Part shown: piece by piece, positions 50,008 through 57,529 of the stretch
How the letters are laid out: every line of letters begins with the position of its first letter
How positions within the stretch are numbered: the first letter of the stretch is position 1
Origin: Microbacterium sp. ProA8
GTDB lineage: Bacteria; Actinomycetota; Actinomycetes; Actinomycetales; Microbacteriaceae
DNA length: 64,000 nt
NCBI RefSeq assembly: GCF_039905635.1
Contig: NZ_CP157000.1
Span: 186,001 to 250,000 of the forward strand
Reading direction: 5' to 3'
Program-made: the position numbers and the translations under genes
Notes under the pieces: generated by a model
Databases searched by the model: none
Told to the model about the DNA's origin: nothing
The model's input: only the letters and a program-made list of their open reading frames with translations

Positions 50008-52176
50008 TCAGAACAGGCGAGCGGATGCCTCCTCGCCGGGTGTGAGACGTGCCGCTGCCGCTCGCAGTGAAGTGGCCGCCGCGCGTCCGCGCGAGGTCGT
50101 GACGATCGGCGGTGTGCTGCGGGCGTCGGCGCGATCGGCGAGGCCCGCGACCGGAGCACCCCGCGGGCTCTCGTCTTCGGCGCTGCCGTCGAGGCCGTGC
50201 ACGCGCAGCAGCGGACGCACGCGCTTCGCAAGCCACGCCCGGTAGGCCTTCGGGGCCGTCGTCGTCGCACCGGGGTAGAGCCCTCGATAGGAGGACACGA
50301 GTTCGGGATGCTGCTCGGCGAGCCACTGCAGGAACCACTGCTTCGCGCCTGGACGCAGATGGAGCGCGCCGTACACGACCCGCACCGCACCCGCTTCCTT
50401 GATCCGCGTGAGTGCGTGGTCGATCGCCGCGATGGAATCGGTGAGGTGGGGGATGATCGGCATCAGGAACACGGTGACGCGGAAGCCCGCCTCGGTCGCC
50501 GCCCGCACCGTCTCCAGGCGCGCGGTGGCGTTGGGGGTGCCGGGCTCGATGAGGTGCTGCAGTTCGTCGTCGAACACCGCGATCGACATCGCCAGCGTGA
50601 CGTGCACGTCGGCTGCGGCATCCTTCAGCATCGGCAGGTCTCGCCGCAGCAGCGTGCCCTTCGTGAGGATCGAGAAGGGTGTTCCCGACTCGGTGAGAGC
50701 CGAGACGATGCCGGGCATCAGCTTGTAGCGACCTTCGGCACGCTGATACGGGTCGGTGTTCGTGCCCAGCATCACAGGATCGCGCTGCCAGCTGCCCCGC
50801 CGCAGTTCTTTCTGCAGCACCTCGGCGACGTTGACCTTGACGACGACCTGGGTGTCGAAGTCGCGCCCCGCGTCGAGCTCGAGATACTCGTGCGTCCCCC
50901 GGGCGAAACAGTTGTGGCTGATCACACCGTTTGCGATGAAATCGCCGGTCGAGGTCGTGATGTCGACCATGTCGATGGTCTCACCGAGATCCTCGATGGA
51001 GACGACGCGAAGCGGGGCGTCGGACTTGACGGCGGCTCCGACGAGATCCAGCTTGCGCGTGATCGCGGGTCGGGTGAGCTCGAAGAATCGTCGACGAGCG
51101 GGAAGACCCCCGAGGAGCCGGATATCCCGCACGCCGTTCGGCCGTGGCGGTTCCTCTACGAAGGCGAACTGAAAGCGGCGCAATGCGGCGCCGATCTCGG
51201 AGAGGATCCGCGCATCGGAGTTGGAGATTCGCAGCACGCCTTGACTGCAGCTCCCTTCCGCATCGAAGATCCCGGCGAGGAAGCCACGCGACCATTCAGC
51301 GCAGGCCGACTCCGGCCAGCCGATCAACTTGGTGATGGCGTCGAAGTCCGCTGCCCGAGAGGTGAAGATCGCGTTCATCTCGCGCCGGCGAACCGTCGCC
51401 GTGGTGAACATCCGCTGGGTGGTCTTCACGCCTGCGGCTTCCAGGAAATCGCGCGACCGATCAAGCGCCTCTTCATCGGCGAGCGCCAGCCGGAACCGGC
51501 TCGCCACAAAGGTGCCCCTGCCGGTCGACCGAGGGTACGTCTTTCTCAGCATCATCGCGTCGCCGCGAATCATCCCGCTGAGATACCCCTGGCGATAGGC
51601 GCTCGTCTCAGGGGGAGTCTCAACGACGCCCCCCATGCCGAAACCCATGAGCTTGTTGTTGGGTGTCAGGTAGGGGCGCTGCGGCGCTCCGGACGGCGCC
51701 GGGCGGACGTACTTCCACCCCCGTTCGGTCAAGAAGCGGTGGTCGCCGCTCGCGATCAGCTCGGTGCCATCGGCGAGACTCACACGGTAAGCGCGCTTGC
51801 GCGTGCCCCACTGTGCCGACACGGTGGCCCGCACGTAGCGGCGGTACGCTCCCTCGCGACGGGTGCCGATCACCTCATCACCGGCACGTATGTCGCCTAT
51901 CCGCTGGCTCCGTCCGTCTGCCATGAGCACGACCGTGTCGGGATGCAGGCAATAAACACATGCATGACTGCATCCGCGATACGGGTTCACCGTCCAGTCG
52001 AAGGGCATGGCGGAGGCGCTCGGCACGTGGTTGAGCGCGGACTTGCAGAGCACCTCGTGGAACGTCACGCCGGCGAACTCGGGGGTCGTCACCGAGCGCA
52101 CCAGACCGTTGAGCTGCTCGAGGCCGGGCAGGGCCGCGGCATCCGGCACACCCAGTTCCTGACCCTGCCAACGCAT
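50008..52176 (-). CDS. Rv2578c-family radical SAM protein, interrupted by an intein
   Basis: 722-residue precursor; without the intein it is 375 residues, near the size of Rv2578c-type proteins. The N-extein contains VNPYRGCSHACVY and the C-extein continues CFARGTHEYLELDAGRDFDTQVVVKVN. Together they rebuild the CxxxCxxC Fe-S motif of radical SAM enzymes (C69, C73 and the first residue after the intein). The GTNTDPYQRAEGRY and LTKGTLLRRDLPML segments are typical of the SplB-like family. Its substrate is unknown; spore photolyase-like chemistry is a known relative. The last 60 or so residues are Ala/Arg-rich and variable. Confidence 0.92.
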   Translation of the reverse strand: MRWQGQELGVPDAAALPGLEQLNGLVRSVTTPEFAGVTFHEVLCKSALNHVPSASAMPFDWTVNPYRGCSHACVYCLHPDTVVLMADGRSQRIGDIRAGDEVIGTRREGAYRRYVRATVSAQWGTRKRAYRVSLADGTELIASGDHRFLTERGWKYVRPAPSGAPQRPYLTPNNKLMGFGMGGVVETPPETSAYRQGYLSGMIRGDAMMLRKTYPRSTGRGTFVASRFRLALADEEALDRSRDFLEAAGVKTTQRMFTTATVRRREMNAIFTSRAADFDAITKLIGWPESACAEWSRGFLAGIFDAEGSCSQGVLRISNSDARILSEIGAALRRFQFAFVEEPPRPNGVRDIRLLGGLPARRRFFELTRPAITRKLDLVGAAVKSDAPLRVVSIEDLGETIDMVDITTSTGDFIANGVISHNCFARGTHEYLELDAGRDFDTQVVVKVNVAEVLQKELRRGSWQRDPVMLGTNTDPYQRAEGRYKLMPGIVSALTESGTPFSILTKGTLLRRDLPMLKDAAADVHVTLAMSIAVFDDELQHLIEPGTPNATARLETVRAATEAGFRVTVFLMPIIPHLTDSIAAIDHALTRIKEAGAVRVVYGALHLRPGAKQWFLQWLAEQHPELVSSYRGLYPGATTTAPKAYRAWLAKRVRPLLRVHGLDGSAEDESPRGAPVAGLADRADARSTPPIVTTSRGRAAATSLRAAAARLTPGEEASARLF
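50911..51951 (-). mobile_element. Intein with LAGLIDADG homing endonuclease
   Basis: 347 residues, precursor positions 76-422. It begins with Cys (CLHPDTVVLMADGRSQRIGD, block A), has block B ASGDHRFLTERGW, two dodecapeptide motifs QGYLSGMIRGDA and RGFLAGIFDAEGS carrying the catalytic acids, block F IDMVDITTSTGDFIANG and block G VISHN, followed by Cys+1. All splicing residues (Cys1, block-B His, penultimate His, terminal Asn, Cys+1) are present, so it is a complete class 1 intein with an apparently intact endonuclease. Its base composition looks somewhat less GC-rich than its neighbours. Confidence 0.95.
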
Positions 52177-52286
52177 GCCTCCATGAGAACAAAGCTTCGA
52201 ACTTAAGTCAAGGAGCGACTCACCTGAATAGAACATCGGCGGAGTGGACGGCGCCTCGCTGGCGGAAAGGCGCCGTCACGACCAGA

Positions 52287-53654
52287 ATGGCAGGCGTGAC
52301 GGAGCCAGGCGGGCTCGTTACCCCCCGAGCCGCCCCCGAGACTCGTCGTGCCGCCCGAGCGATGCGCGAGGAGGAGCATCGTCGCGCCCGCGCGACCGCG
52401 GCGGCCCGCGTCAGCCATCCGGTCCCGGCCCCCGCCCCCGACGCCGTGGTGGCGTTCGAGCGGTCGAGCGAGGACTTCGCGCCGAGCTCGCTGTCGGGCG
52501 CGGTGCCCTCGACGCTGCCCCCCGAACTCCGCCCGCCTGAGCCGGCACCTGTGCTCGCCGGCGCCCCGCCGCAGTCGATATCGGCCCCCGACGGGGCACC
52601 CGCATCGAGCGTGCAGCCGCGTTCCCGGCCCGCGCGTCAGCGCCGGCCGGTCATGAGCGAACGCCGGGCCGCCCGCGCGGCCGAGCTGCTCGCCGTCGAC
52701 GAGACCGCGCTGCCGGTACAGCACGCCCGCCCGCGGCGGCTCACGCGGCGGCTCGCGGTCGTAGCGGGGCTCGCCACCGGCGCGGCCCTGTTGCTCGGGT
52801 CGGCGGCGATGACCGCGATGATGCTGCCTTCCCTGCCGCCGGAGGGCGCTGAGGCGTCCCTCTCCATCGCGGTCGAGCCGCGCCACGTCGATCAGCTCCC
52901 CGTGCCCCAGGTCGAGCAGTCGCCTCCCGCCGCCGACATCTGCGCACTGCCCGATGTCACGTCGGCGCTGCAGGGTGGCAACGACGAGGCCGCGATCGTG
53001 GCGGCCGGCGGCGGCGAGGCGTTCCGCGCGGCGGTCGTGGAAGGACGGGCCCCCTGCGTGGACCTGGGTGATGCCGCCCGCGTCTGGACCGTCGTCGACA
53101 AGATCCGCCCGCTGAACCCCATCGACTACCGCCCGAGCGGCCTCGTGCTCCCCGACGGGGTGCGCAACATCGAGGGCGGCGCGCTGCGTTCGGACGCGGC
53201 GTCCGCTCTCGCATCGCTCGTCGAGGGGGCGCGCGCGGCGGGTGTCGGCGAGATCGCGCTCGAAAGCGGGTTCCGCTCGTACCAGACGCAGCAGCAGACC
53301 TACGGGCGGCATTTCGCCGAGCGCGGCGATCGCGCCGACCAGGTGAGCGCCCGGCCCGGCTACAGCGAGCACCAGCTCGGCCTCGGTGCGGATGTCGTCG
53401 CCTGTGCGGGCGCGTGCGGCTCCCTCGACGAGCTCGCACGGACCGCGCAGGGCCAGTGGGTCGCCGAGCACGCCTGGGAGCACGGCTGGATCGTCCGCTA
53501 CGTCGAAGGCGCGACGCCGGTGACCGGATACAACCCCGAGCCCTGGCACCTGCGCTACATCGGTCCAGAACTCGCCAAGGCCTATCACGACGGCGGCTGG
53601 ACCTCGCTCGAGGAGTTCTTCGCGCTCGACCCCGCTCCGGGGTACCTCGGCTGA
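52287..53654 (+). CDS. M15-family D-alanyl-D-alanine carboxypeptidase (VanY-like), membrane-anchored
   Basis: 455 residues. About 145 residues of Ala/Pro/Arg-rich cytoplasmic region precede a single helix at about 152-178 (RRLAVVAGLATGAALLLGSAAMTAM); the catalytic domain is extracellular. VanY motifs: SGFRSYQTQ, the zinc ligands in GYSEHQLGLGADV, and PWHLRYIG with the third ligand. It trims the terminal D-Ala of peptidoglycan stem peptides. CAGAAT (52283-52288) lies 7 nt before the GTG at 52296, so the true start may be three codons downstream of the ATG given here. Confidence 0.88.
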   Translation: MAGVTEPGGLVTPRAAPETRRAARAMREEEHRRARATAAARVSHPVPAPAPDAVVAFERSSEDFAPSSLSGAVPSTLPPELRPPEPAPVLAGAPPQSISAPDGAPASSVQPRSRPARQRRPVMSERRAARAAELLAVDETALPVQHARPRRLTRRLAVVAGLATGAALLLGSAAMTAMMLPSLPPEGAEASLSIAVEPRHVDQLPVPQVEQSPPAADICALPDVTSALQGGNDEAAIVAAGGGEAFRAAVVEGRAPCVDLGDAARVWTVVDKIRPLNPIDYRPSGLVLPDGVRNIEGGALRSDAASALASLVEGARAAGVGEIALESGFRSYQTQQQTYGRHFAERGDRADQVSARPGYSEHQLGLGADVVACAGACGSLDELARTAQGQWVAEHAWEHGWIVRYVEGATPVTGYNPEPWHLRYIGPELAKAYHDGGWTSLEEFFALDPAPGYLG

Positions 53655-53855
53655 CCGCCGGCTCGCCGCCAGATGGGCCTGCTGCCCGGAGCGTCACCGC
53701 GGGGTCAGGGACCACTCGCACGCCGTCGGCGGCAGGATCACGGCATCCGTTCGGTGAAACTGAGTACCATATGCGGTGAGATGCAATTCCAGCCGGGGAT
53801 CGTCTCCACACACTCGAGCTCAGCGAAGAGAAGACCGACGAGAGGAAGGCGCACC

Positions 53856-55019
53856 ATGGAGCGCGACATCTACGACGAGGATCACGAGGCGTTCCGCGAC
53901 GTCGTCAAGGAGTTCGTCAAGCGCTACGCGACGAACGAGGCGCGCGAGCGCTGGGATGCCGAGGGCGAGATCGACCGGGCGACCATGCTCGCGGCCGGCG
54001 AGTCTGGCCTGATCGGCCTCTCGGTGCCCGAGGAGTTCGGCGGCGCCGGCATGCTCCAGGACTACCGCTTCCGCACCATCGTGAACGAAGAGGTCATCGG
54101 TGCCGGCGCCGGTTCGCTCGCCGGCGCGTTCGGCATCCAGGACGACCTCGCCGTGCCGTACATCGTGCACATGGGCACGCAGGAGCAGAAGGAGAAGTGG
54201 CTCCCGCGCATGGCGACGGGCGAGGTCCTCGGGGCACTCGCGATGACCGAGCCCGGCGCGGGCAGCGACCTGCGCGGCATCAAGACCACCGCGAAGCGGG
54301 TCGAGGGCGGCTACGTCGTCAACGGCGCCAAGACCTTCATCTCGAGCGGCAAGACCGCCGACATCGTGGTCACCTTCGTCAAGACCGGCGAGGGCAACCG
54401 CCCGGATGCCTTCAGCCTGCTCATCATCGAGAACGGCATGGACGGCTTCGACCACGGCAAGAAGCTCCACAAGATGGGCTCGCACGGCCACGACACCGCC
54501 GAGCTGTCGTTCAGCGACGTGTTCGTGCCCGAAGAGAACCTCATCAGCGGCAAGGAGGGCCAGGGCTTCATCCAGCTCATGATGAACCTGCCGCTCGAGC
54601 GTCTGTCGATCGGCATCGCCGCGGGCGCCGCCTCGCAGGCCGCCCTCGCCTGGACCGTCGACTACACGAAGAGCCGTGAGGCCTTCGGCGAGCGGATCAT
54701 CGACTTCCAGAACACCCGCTTCAAGCTGGCGGATGTCGCCACCAGCGTCGACGTGATGTGGGCGTACCTCGACCGGGCGCTGCTGGCCTACAAGGACGGC
54801 AAGCTGTCGGCCGAAGAGGCTGCGAAGGTCAAGTTCTGGACGACCGAGCGCGAGTGGGAGATCCTCGACACCTGCGTGCAGCTGCACGGCGGCTACGGCT
54901 ACATCACCGAGTATCCGATCGCCCGCGCGTTCCTCGACGCGCGCGTCCACCGCATCTACGGCGGCACGAACGAGATCATGCGCGAGATCGTCGGCCGTCA
55001 GATCGCCGGCAAGCGCTGA
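53856..55019 (+). CDS. Acyl-CoA dehydrogenase
   Basis: 387 residues, full length. FAD/substrate region ALAMTEPGAGSDLRGIKTTA, then NGAKTFISSG, the C-terminal helical domain with the ETF-contact region FGERIIDFQNTRFKLAD, the catalytic-base position in HRIYGGTNEIMREIV, and LHGGYGYITEYPIARAFLDARV. It carries out alpha,beta-dehydrogenation of an acyl-CoA in beta-oxidation or branched-chain amino acid breakdown; chain preference cannot be read from the sequence. GAGGAAGG is its ribosome site. It is closed by a very strong hairpin. Confidence 0.95.
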   Translation: MERDIYDEDHEAFRDVVKEFVKRYATNEARERWDAEGEIDRATMLAAGESGLIGLSVPEEFGGAGMLQDYRFRTIVNEEVIGAGAGSLAGAFGIQDDLAVPYIVHMGTQEQKEKWLPRMATGEVLGALAMTEPGAGSDLRGIKTTAKRVEGGYVVNGAKTFISSGKTADIVVTFVKTGEGNRPDAFSLLIIENGMDGFDHGKKLHKMGSHGHDTAELSFSDVFVPEENLISGKEGQGFIQLMMNLPLERLSIGIAAGAASQAALAWTVDYTKSREAFGERIIDFQNTRFKLADVATSVDVMWAYLDRALLAYKDGKLSAEEAAKVKFWTTEREWEILDTCVQLHGGYGYITEYPIARAFLDARVHRIYGGTNEIMREIVGRQIAGKR

Positions 55020-55030
55020 CCCGCTTCTGA

Positions 55031-55087
55031 ACGACGGATGCCGCGGCCCGGCCCTCTCGCGAGGGCTCGGGCCGCGGCATCCGTCGT
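55031..55087. terminator. Long bidirectional terminator between the acyl-CoA dehydrogenase and ECF genes
   Basis: A 20-bp outer stem, ACGACGGATGCCGCGGCCCG and its complement, plus a GCCCTC/GAGGGC inner stem around TCGC, with one bulged T. It lies between convergent genes. Same GGATGCCGCGGCC core as the terminator at 29974-30018. Confidence 0.9.
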
Positions 55088-55106
55088 CTGCAGGAGGTGG
55101 TGGGCG

Positions 55107-55712
55107 TCAGGCGGCTGCCGGGCGCCGGCGCGCGAGCTTCGCGACGCCGGCCTTGCGCAGGCGGTCGGCGACGAGGATGCCGAGCGCCACGCCCGCGACG
55201 CAGCTGGCGATCGTGAGGGCGAAGAACGTCACGAGGGTCCAGAGCGGCATGGCCGCGAGATTGAAGGATGCCGCGGCGAAGATCGGGTAGACGACTCCGA
55301 CGAACACCGCGCCGGCGTAGTACTGCCAGGTGCGCCAGAAGCGGTAGAGACCGACCAGGAACGCCAGCTCGGCGAAGAACGCCCACCACACGGCCGCGCC
55401 GAGGAACGGGAAGACCACGAGCCCCGAGATCACGCCGACGAGGATGCCGGCGAAGGGCCGCTCGAGCAGCCGCAGTGCGACGGTCGCCGGGAGCAGCCAC
55501 AGGCCGGCGATCGCGACCGAGATGAACGGCACGGTCGCGAACAGCACCGTCGAGATCCACCCGGCGCCCCACAGCATCACGCCGCCGGCGACGCCGATCG
55601 CGGCACAGGTCAGCAGGTACGCCGTGGTCACGCGGCCGCGGTTGCGCGCCGGCCCGCGCGTGGCGGGCGCCGGCGTCGTGGGGACGGCGGCCGTTTGGCC
55701 CGGGCCGCTCAT
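55107..55712 (-). CDS. ECF transporter S component (YkoE-like), S1
   Basis: 201 residues, six helices after a 28-residue polar start. The segment AYLLTCAAIGVAGGVMLWGAGWIS closely parallels VLLTCAAIGVATGVLQAGAGAIS in the second S protein (59483-60034). YkoE-like S components capture a small ligand for an energy-coupling module; in Bacillus the ligand is a thiamine precursor. Here the gene is the last of an operon that contains a siderophore-interacting protein, and its start overlaps the stop of that gene by 4 bp, so the ligand may be iron-related (inference). Confidence 0.82.
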   Translation of the reverse strand: MSGPGQTAAVPTTPAPATRGPARNRGRVTTAYLLTCAAIGVAGGVMLWGAGWISTVLFATVPFISVAIAGLWLLPATVALRLLERPFAGILVGVISGLVVFPFLGAAVWWAFFAELAFLVGLYRFWRTWQYYAGAVFVGVVYPIFAAASFNLAAMPLWTLVTFFALTIASCVAGVALGILVADRLRKAGVAKLARRRPAAA

Positions 55713-56584
55713 GAGTGGGCCTCCGCCGTGGCGCGCTGCGACTTGGGGGCGGGCGACGCGGTTCCGATGCGCCAGTAGCCGCAGAAGCTCACGTGGTCCT
55801 TCGAGACGCCGCGCCCGCCGACGAGGTGCCGGCGGCCCTCGGTCGCGAGAGCCTGCTCGCCCACGGTGTACGCGTGGAACGGGGCATCCGGCAGCGTCGC
55901 CTGCTGCAGCGCCTGCAGCGCGAGGGCTCCAGGCGCGACGCCGTGGTCGCGCACGATCCACTGCACCGTGAGACCGTCGGGGCGGGAGAAGTCCAGCGCG
56001 TCCTCGGACGAGGGCACCTCGACGATCGCGAGGCCCGTCGCGTGTGCCGGCAGTGAGGCGCAGATGCCGGCGACGGCGGGAAGACCCGTCTCGTCGGCGA
56101 CGAGCACGACCCGATCCGTGCCGCGGTCGGGGTTGAAGGTGAGGCCCTCGTCGATGATGACGACGCTCTCGCCCGCACGGCAGGACTCCGCCCACCGCGA
56201 CGCCGGACCCGCCGTGCCGTCGGCGGCCGAGCCGTGCAGCACGAAGTCGACGTCGATCTCGGCCGCGGCGTCAGCCGTCGCGGGGCGATAGGCGCGGACC
56301 GTGTAGTTGCGCATGACCGGCCGCACGCCGTCGGGGATGCGGAGGTACTTGAGGTACCCGAACATCTTGTTCGCCTTCGCGGGGAGACGGTCGAGGCCCT
56401 CGTCGCCGCCGAGCGGGAGGAAGAGGCGGAACCACTGGTCGTACCCCATGGGGCGGAACCGGTCGATCTCGCCGCCGCCCAGCGTCACGCGCATCCAGTG
56501 CGGCGAGAGACGCTCGGTGCGCAGCACCTGCAGGTGCACGAGGCCCTGGGTGTCGGGCTTGACGAGTCGGGGGACCGGGGCCAT
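55709..56584 (-). CDS. Siderophore-interacting protein (FAD-dependent ferric-chelate reductase)
   Basis: 291 residues. FAD-binding motif RNYTVRAYRP, the SIP-type domain start LQVLRTERLSPHWMRVTLGG, the pyrophosphate loop region ASRWAESCRAGESVVI, the NAD(P)-domain signature VLVADETGLPAVAGI, and the C-terminal YWRIG. These cytosolic enzymes release iron from imported siderophores by reduction. Its position inside an ECF operon, between the T component and an S component with overlapping or 1-nt junctions, is unusual and ties the transporter to iron. Confidence 0.92.
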   Translation of the reverse strand: MAPVPRLVKPDTQGLVHLQVLRTERLSPHWMRVTLGGGEIDRFRPMGYDQWFRLFLPLGGDEGLDRLPAKANKMFGYLKYLRIPDGVRPVMRNYTVRAYRPATADAAAEIDVDFVLHGSAADGTAGPASRWAESCRAGESVVIIDEGLTFNPDRGTDRVVLVADETGLPAVAGICASLPAHATGLAIVEVPSSEDALDFSRPDGLTVQWIVRDHGVAPGALALQALQQATLPDAPFHAYTVGEQALATEGRRHLVGGRGVSKDHVSFCGYWRIGTASPAPKSQRATAEAHS

Positions 56585-56585
56585 G

Positions 56586-56681
56586 TCAGTGCTCCTTGTG
56601 GACGGCGGGGGTGTTGAGGGCGAGGGTGCCGACGGCGAGGGTGCCGAGAACGGCGGTGGTGTCGAGCGCGGCGGAGGTCAT
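56586..56681 (-). CDS. 31-residue ORF, possibly a small protein or coupling peptide
   Basis: The ATG overlaps the ecfT stop (ATGA) and its own stop ends 1 nt before the ATG of the siderophore-interacting gene. It encodes MTSAALDTTAVLGTLAVGTL and a short tail ending AVHKEH. Such tight junctions on both sides suggest that ribosomes do translate it. It has one weakly hydrophobic stretch. It may be only a coupling device. I know no homologue. Confidence 0.45.
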   Translation of the reverse strand: MTSAALDTTAVLGTLAVGTLALNTPAVHKEH

Positions 56682-57529
56682 CACAGACCCCAGGGGAAGA
56701 AGGCGGCGAACAGTGCGGCCGAGACCGCCCAGAACGCGATGATGAACACGGTGTCGCGCCGTCGCCACGGCACGATGTACCGCTCGGTGCGATCGGCGTG
56801 CGCGCCGAACGCGCGGGCGTCCATCGCGAGGGCGACGCGCTCGGCATGACGGATGGCGCCGGCCATGAGCGGCACGACATACCCGAACCATCGCGCGGCC
56901 GCGGCGAGCGGACCCCGGCCGCCGTGGGCGCCGCGCACGCGGTGAGCCTGGCGGATGACGTCGAGCTCGTGCCCGAACCGCGGCACGAACCGGAACGCGG
57001 CCAGCGCCGTGTAGCCGATCCGGTACGGCACGCGCAGCTGCTGGACGGTCGCCCGCACGAGGTCGGGACCGGTGGTCGACAGCCCGGCGATGAGGGTGAG
57101 CGCGACGATCGCCGACAGCCGCAGGGCCGTGGCCGCGCCGACCGCGAGCGCGCCGCCGTACATGGTCCAGCCGCCGATCTGCCACACCACGAAGGACTGG
57201 TCCACGCGGGACGCATCGGTCCACAGTGCGAACCCGATGCCGATCACGACGGCACTGATCGGCAGCGCGAGGAAGAGCACCGCTGCGAGCCGCCGGGTGA
57301 AGTCGACCCCGACCAGCAGCACCGCGTACGCGAGCAGGAGGAAGGCGGCGGGGGTCGCGGCATCCCTCACGAATACCAGCAGCGCCATCGCCGGCAGCGG
57401 CGCCGCCAGCTTCGCGAGCGGGTTGAGCCCGTACAGGAAGCGGATCCCGGATGCCGCGGCCCGCCGGGCGTACGGATCCACGGTCGAGTGCGTGGCCGTC
57501 GCCGCGGTGAGCGGGCCGGTGTCGGTCAT
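56681..57529 (-). CDS. ecfT: ECF transporter T component (EcfT/YkoC/CbiQ family)
   Basis: 282 residues with five to six helices. FLYGLNPLAKLAAPLPAMALLVFV is the usual N-terminal motif. Two cytoplasmic coupling helices carry the A-R-x type motifs: RQAHRVRGAHG and ALAMDARAFGAH, which dock into the ATPase grooves. It overlaps the ATPase gene by 4 bp. It couples ATP hydrolysis to toppling of the S component. Confidence 0.9.
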   Translation of the reverse strand: MTDTGPLTAATATHSTVDPYARRAAASGIRFLYGLNPLAKLAAPLPAMALLVFVRDAATPAAFLLLAYAVLLVGVDFTRRLAAVLFLALPISAVVIGIGFALWTDASRVDQSFVVWQIGGWTMYGGALAVGAATALRLSAIVALTLIAGLSTTGPDLVRATVQQLRVPYRIGYTALAAFRFVPRFGHELDVIRQAHRVRGAHGGRGPLAAAARWFGYVVPLMAGAIRHAERVALAMDARAFGAHADRTERYIVPWRRRDTVFIIAFWAVSAALFAAFFPWGL

